A stretch of 8,963 nucleotides of DNA from an uncultured Eubacteriales bacterium (GCA_902782895.1 CACZPA010000284.1:1-8963), one strand, 5' to 3'; counted from the stretch's first letter, positions 1-7,484 are shown. The notes: a model not told the origin generated them from the letters alone. Numbers and translations: made by a program.

Positions 1-3000
1 ACGTATAGACAGCCTTCACGACCTCAACATCATATCCGAGATTGTCAGCACTGACGACATCATAAACCGGACCGCTCTTTGCTGTTTCGTAGAAATTGGT
101 GGCTGAAATGTCGGTGCCAAGCAGATAACTGGTCGCCTCATTACCGGTCAAAATGACCTGAACATGACGGGTTCCGGTTGTACGGTCCGTCTCGTCATAT
201 TCCAGATCAAACTGGTCTGCCGTCAGCTCGGTTCCGTTCAGCGTAACGGTTACTTTGCTCTTATCCGGTGTCTCGCCGACATAGATCTTTTTCTCCGTAC
301 TGGTAATTGTAACCTTGTCGGCAGGCACCTGGCGGATGTCGCTTGTCAGATTAGAAGAACTGTATGCATATGAAGTGAAATTAGAGCCCTGATTTGTATA
401 GATACGATATACGGATCGGTTGTCTAATGTTTCTTTTCTTTCACCTCCGGACATTCCTAAATGATATGTCTCAATAATCGGATCATCCATCAGAATAAGC
501 GCGATCCGTTCCGCTGAACCGTTTCCATAAGTGAAAGCATCATCTTCAATCACTTCCACTTTCTTCGGAACATAGATTGTCAGATGATCTCCGGCACCCT
601 TGAAAGATGCTACGCCGAAAGCTTCCAACGACTCTGGAATCGAAACCTGCGTCAGCTTCTCGCAGCGCTCAAAAGCAAGGAACGGAAGCTCGGTGACGCC
701 CTCCTCGATCACAACCTTCTTCAGGTTGCGGTTGAAACAGAACGCTCCTTTATCGTATGAAACGTTTCCGGGAAGCACGAGCTCTTCAAATCCGCAGATG
801 GCAAACGCGTTCTCATAGACGTTCTTCAGCTGTTCGGGATAATCCATATTAAAGTTCTTCAGAGAGGCGCAGGCCTGGAACGCGCAGTTCGGAACCGTCT
901 TCCACACTGCGTGGATATTGACGGTTTCGAGAAGCGGCTGCATCTCCCAGAAGGTGCGGTTGTAACGAACAAACGCATCGTCGCTGACATAGATGTTCAG
1001 CGTCTCCAGAGTCGTTTTACCCTCGTAAGAATCCATATTGGAAGCGTATTCATAAGCCGCCTCATAACTGCCCATGGAACGATAAACATACGAGTTGTAC
1101 TGAGTAAGTTTACCGAACGCGGCATCAGTGGAATTGTCCAGGACCGCAAACAGCTGACCGGTACTGTAATTGCCGCCGCCATAAAGCGCGTACTCGGGTT
1201 TCTCCTCCTGAGGAGCGAAGTACAGCTCAGACTTCCAGTTCAGCGTTTTCAGATTCGGGCATTCGGTAAATACTCCGCCGCACAGATACAGCATCGTTTC
1301 GGGGATCGTGATCTCAGTCAGTCCGGTTTTGCTGAAAGCCAGATACTCCAGCTTGACCATTCCGCTGTTCTCGGCAAACAGATCGCCGGTCAGCTTGCTG
1401 CAGTTGTAGAACGAACGGGTGCAGCACTCGATCTGATGAGGCGTGAACGTCACGGTCTCCAGATTGGGGCAGTTGCAGAAGCATTCGTAAGGAACGATGC
1501 TGAAACTCTCTTCGCCGAACTTGACGGAAGAAAGCCCAGACTGCAGGAAAGGTCCCCATGTGCAGCTTCTCCAGGAAGAGTTCCTGTCGTTGAACCAGCT
1601 GAGGTCCTCGGTCTTGGAAAGATCCAGCTCATATCCTTCCGCAAACGCCAGAGCGAAGGAAAGGGAGTCTACTAAGCTGACCTTCGTCATATCGAATTTT
1701 TCCAGAGCCGTGCAGCCGAAGAACGCCATGAATCCGACGGAATAGATGTTGTCCGCGTCGATCGTGACGGTCTTCAGGTTCTCGCAGCCATAGAACGTAA
1801 GCGTTTCAATCGTGAGATCATTGATGTAAGTGATCTCGCCGCTCTCAATTCTGTCCCGAACCTGTGCGCTGCGCGCGTCCAACCCCTTGGGCAGGTTGAT
1901 GGAGGTCAGGCCGGAATCCTGGAAGGCGCCGACGCCGAGGTACTCCACGGTATCGGGAAGAGTTACTGCGCCAAGGTTTTTGCAACCGGCAAAGGCACCT
2001 GCCAGAACACAGATCGTGCCGTCCTTGACAGTGAAGTCGCCGCTGTAGGAAGGATCCACGCGAACCAGGCATTTGCCCGCGTAATAGGCACCGTCAACGT
2101 AGTTGTTCTTAATAAAGTCGGGAACAGCTGCTTCCAGAGCATCGGTATCCAAAACGGAATAGCTGATGGTAGAGTTGGATTTTATATTCCATCTTTCCGT
2201 CTGATTCTCGTTCTTATACTGCCAAAAATTGAACAGATTCCCGGGAATCGTTCTCACGGTATCCGGCAGCGTCAGACTTGTAATGCCGCTCGCAACATCT
2301 TTAGGCACAGAGTAGACCGTCGTAACGGTATAGTCTCCGATCTTCTCAGGAACCACGACATCTCCTGAAGCTTCCGTAATCGATACGCTTAACTCTCCAT
2401 CTCCCAATTTGGAACAGCTAAGCACCATATCTCCATGAGTATAGGTAAACGGATTCGTACTGTCATCATAAACAGGCTCTTCGGAAGGATCCGCGTTCTT
2501 CAGAATAGGCGCGCCTTTCATCAACATGTTCTTGGTAAGCGCAGGCTGATCATCCTTCGCAGGAGTCTCTTCAGGCTCCTCGGTCAGAGTCTCTTCGGTC
2601 TTCTCTTCGGTCTTCTCTTCCGGAGTTACCTCAGGTTCCTCGGCCGGAGTCTCTTCGGTCTTCTCTTCCGGAGTTACCTCGGGCTCCTCTGCCGGAGTCT
2701 CTTCGGCCGTCTCTTCCGGAGTTTCCTCAGGTGTCTCGGCCGGAGTCTCTTCAGTCGTCTCTTCTGGAGTTGCCTCAGGTGTCTCTGCCGGAGTCTCTTC
2801 GGTCGTCTCTTCCGGAGTTGCCTCAGGTGTCTCGGCCGGAGTCTCTTCGGTCGTCTCTTCTGGAGTTGCCTCATGTGTCTCGGCCGGAGTCTCTTCAAGA
2901 GTTACCTCGGGCTCCTCTGCCGGAGTTTCCTCAGGCTCCTCGACCGGTGTCTCCTCAGGCGTATCGCCCGGAACCTCTTTCGGTTCCTCAGCAGGAGTCT

Positions 3001-3328
3001 CGGGCTCCTCTGCCGGAGTTTTCTCTGCGGGAGTCTCTTCAGTTTCTTCGGCCAGAGTCTCCTCTGCAGGGGTTTCTGCAGGGGTTTCTGCAGGGGTTTC
3101 TGCAGGGGTCTCTGCGGGAGTCTCCACAGGGGTTTCTGCAGGAACCTCCTCAACCGACTCGTTCAAGACTGCCTCTTCGTCATTTTCCTCCGCCATCGTC
3201 TGGCTCGTCTCCGCAGGCAGGTCGCTCTGCTCATTCGCAGGCTCTGTCGCGTAAACGGGTTTGATCGTGCCAAGCAGCATGATCAGGACGAGAACAAGAC
3301 TGGAAAACTTTCTCAGATTCCGTTTCAT
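1..3328 (-). CDS. BspA-like leucine-rich-repeat surface protein with Glu/Thr/Pro-rich stalk (3' end outside window)
   Basis: Secreted or cell-surface protein, probably an adhesin or matrix protein; the ligand is unknown. I translated the whole minus frame: 1109 codons are open with no stop or frameshift, and the gene runs off the window edge. Residues 1-27 form a signal peptide (KR-rich start, hydrophobic core LVLVLIMLLG, likely cleavage after VYA). Residues 28 to about 258 are a low-complexity stalk of ETPAE/EETTEE units. From about 318 to 955 there are many LRR_5/BspA-type repeats (patterns such as AFAGCKNL, LTLPDTV, VEVIEDDAF). About 1004-1080 resembles the Ig-like repeats common in Firmicutes surface proteins (YVGETPDKSKVTVTLNG, then an LEYDE strand). 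The start is set by AAGGAG at 3338-3343, 9 nt upstream. It lies 21 nt after the glycosyltransferase stop, so it is the third gene of the operon. A cell-wall anchor would lie outside the window. The family call is firm; the role is inferred. Confidence 0.9.
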   Translation of the reverse strand, partial: MKRNLRKFSSLVLVLIMLLGTIKPVYATEPANEQSDLPAETSQTMAEENDEEAVLNESVEEVPAETPVETPAETPAETPAETPAETPAEETLAEETEETPAEKTPAEEPETPAEEPKEVPGDTPEETPVEEPEETPAEEPEVTLEETPAETHEATPEETTEETPAETPEATPEETTEETPAETPEATPEETTEETPAETPEETPEETAEETPAEEPEVTPEEKTEETPAEEPEVTPEEKTEEKTEETLTEEPEETPAKDDQPALTKNMLMKGAPILKNADPSEEPVYDDSTNPFTYTHGDMVLSCSKLGDGELSVSITEASGDVVVPEKIGDYTVTTVYSVPKDVASGITSLTLPDTVRTIPGNLFNFWQYKNENQTERWNIKSNSTISYSVLDTDALEAAVPDFIKNNYVDGAYYAGKCLVRVDPSYSGDFTVKDGTICVLAGAFAGCKNLGAVTLPDTVEYLGVGAFQDSGLTSINLPKGLDARSAQVRDRIESGEITYINDLTIETLTFYGCENLKTVTIDADNIYSVGFMAFFGCTALEKFDMTKVSLVDSLSFALAFAEGYELDLSKTEDLSWFNDRNSSWRSCTWGPFLQSGLSSVKFGEESFSIVPYECFCNCPNLETVTFTPHQIECCTRSFYNCSKLTGDLFAENSGMVKLEYLAFSKTGLTEITIPETMLYLCGGVFTECPNLKTLNWKSELYFAPQEEKPEYALYGGGNYSTGQLFAVLDNSTDAAFGKLTQYNSYVYRSMGSYEAAYEYASNMDSYEGKTTLETLNIYVSDDAFVRYNRTFWEMQPLLETVNIHAVWKTVPNCAFQACASLKNFNMDYPEQLKNVYENAFAICGFEELVLPGNVSYDKGAFCFNRNLKKVVIEEGVTELPFLAFERCEKLTQVSIPESLEAFGVASFKGAGDHLTIYVPKKVEVIEDDAFTYGNGSAERIALILMDDPIIETYHLGMSGGERKETLDNRSVYRIYTNQGSNFTSYAYSSSNLTSDIRQVPADKVTITSTEKKIYVGETPDKSKVTVTLNGTELTADQFDLEYDETDRTTGTRHVQVILTGNEATSYLLGTDISATNFYETAKSGPVYDVVSADNLGYDVEVVKAVYT
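2642..2881 (-). repeat. 48-bp in-frame tandem repeat, five units, coding for the stalk
   Basis: Five consecutive units of exactly 48 bp begin at 2642, 2690, 2738, 2786 and 2834; a degenerate sixth begins at 2882, and a related stretch lies below 2642. Each unit encodes 16 residues of the type ETPEATPEETTEETPA (residues about 150-229 of the LRR protein). The units at 2738, 2786 and 2834 differ by only a few bases, while the outer ones are more diverged. Because 48 is a multiple of three, gain or loss of units keeps the frame and only changes stalk length. Confidence 0.9.
3065..3136 (-). repeat. 12-bp tandem repeat, six units, coding for PAET
   Basis: Six 12-bp units run from 3065 to 3136. The first three (plus strand TGCAGGGGTTTC) are identical, the fourth has one change, and the last two are more diverged. 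They encode a run of PAET-type tetrapeptides at about residues 65-88 of the LRR protein, just after the signal peptide and an acidic spacer. The array is separate from the 48-bp array and also keeps the frame. Confidence 0.9.
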
Positions 3329-3349
3329 AGTCTACATCTCCTTACATTA

Positions 3350-4933
3350 TTATTTTAAAAGCGAAGCCAGAAGCCGTGGAAGCTTCAGCGCCGCGAGTTC
3401 TCTTCCGGAGAGCCTGTGCGGCAATTCCTCTTTCAGCGATTCTGATTTGCTTTTTTTGCAGTTTAGAACAAACAATACTCCGGCAAACGCCAGATACAGA
3501 TGATACACATTCCACAGCACGAGCATGACGTACTGGAAAGATTGCGCCTCCAGGCTCAGCCGTACGGAACAGACAACCGCTGCCGCCAGGATCAGACAGA
3601 CGAACGCGTGCGGAATCACCATCCACCAGCGCCAGTCCCGGCTGCCGGACTTATCGGTCACCTTGAACTCCCTCTGCCGGATTCCTAAGGATTCCCGAAT
3701 GACCGGGATCAGCAGGAAAGGCGTAAGACAGCTCTCATAAAACATGCTCCAGCCGACGGTACGGGTCTGCCCGGAAAAAAGCGGGATCCCGAACGTCGTC
3801 AGCAGATACATGGGAAGCCAGAAAAGCGCGGCCGACCGCAGATCGCAGCGCATGACCGCGACCCCGAAGAAGGAATACAGCAGCGGCGCGAGCAGATAGA
3901 CCAGCCGTTTGACGGGAAAATACCAATAGCTGACAGCCATCAGATATGACATGCGCTGCCGCAGCGTCAGCCCTCTGCCGAACAGAATCCGTTCTTTACG
4001 TCCGGACTGAATGCATCCGGATGCCCAGCGGACACGCTGACGGATCAGTGCGCCCAGACTCTCGGGCGTCTCACCCTCAGCGAGCGTCTCCGTCACCGCA
4101 ACGCCTCTGTAGCCTTTTTTCTGCAGTGCGATACCGGTCGCAAAATCCTCGGTAAGCGTTTCGGTCACGAATCCTCCGACCGCTTCAAGCGCCTCTCGTG
4201 ACAGCAGCATGTTAGAACCGGCCAGTACCACCGCGTTTATGGCGTTCCGTGCCGGTTCGATGCTCCGGTAGAAAAAGTCCTGCTCATTGGGTATTCCCGC
4301 ACCGCCATAGGCCTTCTGAAACAGATCCCTGTTCCGGAAGCTCTGCGGGGTCTGCACATACGCCACGCCTTTTGTCATGAGCGGCACGGTCCTCTCCAGA
4401 AACTCCGGCCGGGGAGCCATATCCGCGTCGAATACGGCGATGAGCGGAGCTTTCGTCTTGCCGAGCGCGGAATTCAGATTGCCGGCTTTGGCGTTTACAT
4501 GTTTATGCCGGAACAGATACCCGACCTGCAGTCGATCGGCAAGTTCTTTCATCTCCGGCCGCGATGCATCGTCCAGAAGCCAGACACAGACCTGCCCTGC
4601 GTAACGCATGGCAAGACAGGCGCGAAGCGTTTTCTCCAGCAGCGGGACCGGTTCACCGTAAGTCGGCACCATGACATCAACCGCCGGAAGCGGCTCTTGC
4701 GAAGCTGCCCGTGCAGATCGCGGTGCGATATTCTTATCCTTCGCCAGATAGAACCAGAAGAAACAGACAAGCTCTACCGCGCCGAATATCTCGGCAACCA
4801 GCAGGATCCAGGCGAAGACAATGGACAGCGCGCCATGATCGTAGGGGGCAGTGTAGATCACCCTCCACCCCAGATAGACCAGCGTGGAAAATGTCAGCAC
4901 AACGGCGTAAATCTTCTTTATAGTGTTGTTCAT
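3350..4933 (-). CDS. Family 2 processive glycosyltransferase, cellulose synthase (BcsA)-like, without PilZ domain
   Basis: Membrane polysaccharide synthase of 527 aa, expected to polymerise a UDP-sugar (UDP-glucose is the best guess) at the cytoplasmic face and extrude the chain. It has two or so N-terminal membrane segments (about 7-25 and 35-63). The GT2 domain shows VPTYGEP at 89-95, a DD pair at 121-122, KAGNLN at 149-154, the DAD metal site at 169-171, QTP at 194-196, the TED catalytic-base motif at 261-263 and QRVRW (the QxxRW signature) at 299-303. C-terminal membrane segments follow from about 328 to 490. FKVTDK at 423-428 matches the FxVTxK gating loop of BcsA. The protein ends about 37 residues after the last membrane segment, with no PilZ domain. 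Its ATG overlaps the cellulase TGA (ATGA), with AAGGGAG 4 nt upstream, which suggests translational coupling. The product could be cellulose, mixed-linkage glucan or another beta-glycan; the sequence alone does not decide. Confidence 0.88.
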   Translation of the reverse strand: MNNTIKKIYAVVLTFSTLVYLGWRVIYTAPYDHGALSIVFAWILLVAEIFGAVELVCFFWFYLAKDKNIAPRSARAASQEPLPAVDVMVPTYGEPVPLLEKTLRACLAMRYAGQVCVWLLDDASRPEMKELADRLQVGYLFRHKHVNAKAGNLNSALGKTKAPLIAVFDADMAPRPEFLERTVPLMTKGVAYVQTPQSFRNRDLFQKAYGGAGIPNEQDFFYRSIEPARNAINAVVLAGSNMLLSREALEAVGGFVTETLTEDFATGIALQKKGYRGVAVTETLAEGETPESLGALIRQRVRWASGCIQSGRKERILFGRGLTLRQRMSYLMAVSYWYFPVKRLVYLLAPLLYSFFGVAVMRCDLRSAALFWLPMYLLTTFGIPLFSGQTRTVGWSMFYESCLTPFLLIPVIRESLGIRQREFKVTDKSGSRDWRWWMVIPHAFVCLILAAAVVCSVRLSLEAQSFQYVMLVLWNVYHLYLAFAGVLFVLNCKKSKSESLKEELPHRLSGRELAALKLPRLLASLLK

Positions 4934-5943
4934 GACTCTCCCTTCATCGCCCCTGCGTAGACCTTGCCGACATTCGACAGATCCTGCATCGTAAAGCTCT
5001 CGAGCTTATCACAGTCCGGACGCAGCAGCGAATAGGATTCATCTTTGTTGCAGAATGACCAGGCGCACCAGCTGAGCCCCTGTTCATTCAGGTAGGACAC
5101 AAATTGCCGTCCCGCCTCGATCGCAGGAGTTCCGTCCCCGTCCAGCCCGATCCCCCATTCCGAGACCATGACGGGAAAACGCGCCTCCACCGCTTTATTC
5201 AGTTCGCGGTAGGAAATCTTCTCTCCGGCGTAGAAATGATACGCGTACAGGATATTGTCGTAGGACAGCGGGTTCTGCATCGCCGCATCCAGTGAAGAGG
5301 AATACTCCGGTGTGCCCACGATCACGACGGCCGACGGGTTTTCTTTGCGGATAATCGGAATGATCGTGTCCGCGTATTCTGTAATATCGTCCCAGCCGGC
5401 TCTGTTAGGCTCGTTCGCGATTTCATACAGCACATGCGGCTCGTTGCGGTACTCGTGCGCGATCTTCCGGAAGAAATCCGCGGCCTCGGACACATGATCC
5501 ATCGGATTCCCATCCGACAGGATGTGCCAGTCCACGATCACATACATTCCCAAGGCCAGCGCGTCCGTCACCGCCTGACGCACGAGCTGCTCATTGTACT
5601 CCGGATCCGCGAGATACCCGTTCTCCGTGTCGGTATACATCGCGATACGCACTACATTGCCGCCGCAGTTCTGCACAAAGGCAAAGGCCTCTGTGCTCAC
5701 ATATTGCGGAAACCACGCGATCCCATGTGTACTCATGCCACGCAGCTGGACAGGATTACCGGACGAATCCGTCAGTCTGCCGTCCTTGACGGTCAGTGCT
5801 CCGGGATCCTTAGGGCTCCTGGAATCACATCCGGCAAGCGCCAGAACCGCTGTTAACAGGATAAGAAGGCATTTTCTATGTATCGACTTGAAAGCGCTAT
5901 GTAAACTAACGCTTTTCCATAAAGGCGCAGTATAATATGACAT
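4930..5943 (-). CDS. GH5-type cellulase / endo-beta-glucanase lipoprotein
   Basis: Predicted extracellular, membrane-anchored glycoside hydrolase of 337 aa. The N-terminus has a hydrophobic core ending in the lipobox LALAGC, so Cys39 would be the lipidated first residue. GH5 landmarks appear in order: LRGMSTHGIAWFP (about 67-79), the VVRI arginine (R99), VDWH (137-140), IANEPN with the predicted acid/base E178, the YHFY region (235-238), VSEWG with the predicted nucleophile E262, and WCAWSF (292-297). All expected catalytic residues are present, so it should be active. It is the first gene of the operon and is followed with a 4-bp overlap by the synthase gene, like the glucanases that accompany cellulose synthases (BcsZ, and CcsZ in the Clostridioides difficile ccs operon). 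It probably trims or releases nascent glucan. The chosen ATG has GAAAGG 9 nt upstream. The 23 residues before the hydrophobic core are unusually long, but there is no ATG, GTG or TTG in frame closer to the core. Confidence 0.87.
   Translation of the reverse strand: MSYYTAPLWKSVSLHSAFKSIHRKCLLILLTAVLALAGCDSRSPKDPGALTVKDGRLTDSSGNPVQLRGMSTHGIAWFPQYVSTEAFAFVQNCGGNVVRIAMYTDTENGYLADPEYNEQLVRQAVTDALALGMYVIVDWHILSDGNPMDHVSEAADFFRKIAHEYRNEPHVLYEIANEPNRAGWDDITEYADTIIPIIRKENPSAVVIVGTPEYSSSLDAAMQNPLSYDNILYAYHFYAGEKISYRELNKAVEARFPVMVSEWGIGLDGDGTPAIEAGRQFVSYLNEQGLSWCAWSFCNKDESYSLLRPDCDKLESFTMQDLSNVGKVYAGAMKGES
5889..5902. promoter_or_regulatory. Possible cre-like site inside the start of the cellulase gene
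   Basis: TGAAAGCGCTATGT matches 12 of 14 positions of the CcpA catabolite-response consensus TGWAANCGNTNWCA. It lies about 100 bp downstream of the predicted transcription start, where a cre can act as a roadblock. It overlaps one arm of an AAAGCG/CGCTTT inverted repeat (5891-5896 and 5910-5915). Catabolite repression of a glucanase operon would make sense, but a short degenerate match can arise by chance. Confidence 0.3.
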
Positions 5944-5993
5944 TTTAACACGCCTTTCGGCAAGCCTCCTCCCTTTGTTGCGACACTTACGCC

Positions 5994-6010
5994 ATAATAC
6001 ACTGTATTAT
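5994..6010. promoter_or_regulatory. 17-bp perfect palindrome overlapping the -10 box (operator candidate)
   Basis: The plus strand reads ATAATACACTGTATTAT, two 8-bp arms around one central base. It overlaps the -10 hexamer (6006-6011) of the cellulase-synthase-LRR operon and extends over the expected transcription start. This is a typical place for a repressor site. The TACA/TGTA core resembles several repressor families' half-sites, but the 1-nt spacing fits none that I can name with confidence. Confidence 0.5.
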
Positions 6011-6034
6011 ATCACAGAGCACCGTCAAAAGCAA
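6006..6034 (-). promoter_or_regulatory. Promoter of the cellulase-synthase-LRR operon
   Basis: On the minus strand a -35 TTGCTT (6034-6029) is followed after 17 nt by a perfect -10 TATAAT (6011-6006), which also has a TGA extended -10 element directly upstream. An AT-rich stretch at about 6047-6083 could act as an UP element. The predicted start near 5999 gives a leader of about 55 nt. The site lies downstream of the lysC terminator, so the operon has its own promoter. Confidence 0.7.
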
Positions 6035-6115
6035 GGTTTACGGCTGTTTTTATTAATATTATAGCAGTTTACATAATAATAAGATGCAAACACATTCGCG
6101 GCTTTCTGCGGACAC

Positions 6116-6153
6116 AAAAAAGCCGTTCAAAAGCGGTTTGCTCCTGAACGGCT
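6116..6153 (-). terminator. Rho-independent terminator of purE-lysC
   Basis: Read on the minus strand, a 9-bp perfect stem (AGCCGTTCA at 6153-6145 with TGAACGGCT at 6129-6121) encloses a 15-nt loop and runs straight into a run of T (6121-6116). It begins 17 nt after the lysC stop codon and separates lysC transcription from the polysaccharide operon. Confidence 0.9.
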
Positions 6154-6170
6154 GTTCTGGCGTTATGTTT

Positions 6171-7484
6171 TTAATAGAACGCGTTATAAATATTCTGAAT
6201 GGTTTTGTCAAAATCCTCTTCCCGGATTCCCATGATGATATTCATCTCACTGGAGCCCTGGTCGATCATGCTGATATTGACGCCGGCGTCGGCTACCGCG
6301 GAGAAAACTCTCGAAGCCGTACCGGTCATGTTGCGCATGCCGCGTCCGACGACTGCGATCAGCGCAAGCCCGCGATCCATGCAGATGAAATCCGGGTTGA
6401 CCGCGCGGGAGATCGCGTTGAGGATGTCGCTCTCGCGTCCCTCGACCTCTTTCGCCGCGATGACAACGCACATGGTATCGATGCCGGACGGCAGATGCTC
6501 AAAGCTGATGTCGAAGCTGCGCAGGACGTCCAGTACCCGGCAGGCGAATCCGACTTCTTCGTTCATCATGTCCTTCTCGATACGGATGACGACGTATCCC
6601 TTGCGGCCCGCGATGCCCGTAATCACGTCCCCGTCCGGATCCTGTCCGGCGTGCGCGACGATCATCGTGCCCGGCGCGTCCGGATCATTCGTATTGCGGA
6701 TATTGATCGGGATTCCGGCCTCTTTTACCGGGAAAATCGACTCCGCGTGCAGTACGGTCGCGCCCATGTAGGACAGTTCGCGCAGTTCACGGTATGTGAT
6801 CGTATGGATCGGATGCGGATTGGGGACAATTCCCGGATCGGTGGTCAGGAAACCCGACACATCCGTCCAGTTCTCGTACATATCCGCGTTAACGACCTGT
6901 GACACGATCGCGCCGGTAATATCGGATCCGCCGCGGGAGAAAGTCTTGACGCTCCCGTCGGGACGCGCTCCGTAGAAGCCCGGGATCACGACATGCTCAC
7001 GGCCGTTCATCACCCGTTCAAACTCCTGACGGGTTCTCGCGACGTCGTATTTGCCGTTCTCGTCGAACCAGATCAGCTTCGCCGCGTCGATGAATTCATA
7101 TTCCAGGAACTCCGCCAGCAGAATACCGTTCAGGTACTCTCCGCGGCTTGCGACATAATCGATTGTCGTGCCGAGGCGCAGATGCTCCTCGATCAGCGCG
7201 AACTCCTCTTCCAGAGGGCTGCGCAGGCCGAGTTCGCTGCGGATCGCAAAGTAACGGTCCTTGACCTCTGACAGCACGCTCTCCCAATCTCCGCCCTTCT
7301 GTGCGGTCTCATGGCAGCGCAACAGAAGATCCGTGATCTTGGTATCTCCTTTGAAACGCTTGCCGGGAGCGGACGGTACAACATATACACGGGACGGATC
7401 AGACAGTATGATAGCGGCGACCTTGCGGAACTGGCCGGCATCGGCCAGAGAGCTGCCGCCGAATTTAACGACCTTCTTCATCAT
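6171..7484 (-). CDS. lysC: Aspartate kinase (monofunctional aspartokinase)
   Basis: Phosphorylates L-aspartate with ATP, the first step towards lysine, threonine, methionine and diaminopimelate; cytoplasmic. The 437-aa protein has KFGGSS at 7-12, SRGEYLNG at 113-120, the GFYGARPDGS and FSRGGSDITGA nucleotide/substrate loops at about 169-192, and VSGFLTTDP at 209-217. Two C-terminal ACT regions (about 289-350 and 372-435, the second starting LIAVVGRGM) are the expected allosteric feedback site. There is no homoserine dehydrogenase fusion. I chose the ATG at 7484, just before KKVVKFGG: GGAG lies 11 nt upstream. The next ATG at 7481 is also possible. A longer reading to 7589 would overlap the end of purE and adds an unrelated basic tail. 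The gene follows purE by 25 nt and ends before a strong terminator. No lysine riboswitch is visible in the short gap; feedback by the ACT domains is likely. The isozyme class is not certain. Confidence 0.95.
   Translation of the reverse strand: MMKKVVKFGGSSLADAGQFRKVAAIILSDPSRVYVVPSAPGKRFKGDTKITDLLLRCHETAQKGGDWESVLSEVKDRYFAIRSELGLRSPLEEEFALIEEHLRLGTTIDYVASRGEYLNGILLAEFLEYEFIDAAKLIWFDENGKYDVARTRQEFERVMNGREHVVIPGFYGARPDGSVKTFSRGGSDITGAIVSQVVNADMYENWTDVSGFLTTDPGIVPNPHPIHTITYRELRELSYMGATVLHAESIFPVKEAGIPINIRNTNDPDAPGTMIVAHAGQDPDGDVITGIAGRKGYVVIRIEKDMMNEEVGFACRVLDVLRSFDISFEHLPSGIDTMCVVIAAKEVEGRESDILNAISRAVNPDFICMDRGLALIAVVGRGMRNMTGTASRVFSAVADAGVNISMIDQGSSEMNIIMGIREEDFDKTIQNIYNAFY

Noticed and set aside
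911..1675. Plus-strand open frame of 254 codons opposite the LRR domain
   Set aside because: The minus strand here encodes unmistakable LRR_5 repeats in an uninterrupted frame; the opposite frame has no recognisable domain.
2435..3358. Plus-strand open frame of 307 codons opposite the LRR stalk, rich in Leu, Arg, Phe and Gly
   Set aside because: It is in codon register with the LRR gene. Glu, Thr, Pro and Ala codons never give stops on the opposite strand in this register, so the frame stays open because of composition. Other frames across the stalk are open for the same reason. No ribosome binding site or family resemblance.
3398..3412. RLSGR in the synthase tail (residues 507-511) as the RxxxR of a PilZ domain
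   Set aside because: Only 16 residues follow, with no D/NxSxxG motif or beta-barrel, so the match is most likely chance.
5987..5995. Two-codon upstream reading frame (ATG GCG TAA) in the cellulase leader
   Set aside because: No ribosome binding site before it and too short to judge; expected by chance in such a leader.
6058..6063. Second TATAAT on the minus strand upstream of the operon promoter
   Set aside because: No acceptable -35 at 16-18 nt; the nearest TTGCAT is 20 nt away. It more likely reflects the AT-rich upstream stretch.
6084..6902. Plus-strand open frame of 272 codons opposite lysC, starting in the intergenic region
   Set aside because: It runs through the lysC terminator and antisense to conserved ACT-domain coding sequence, with no ribosome binding site or family resemblance.
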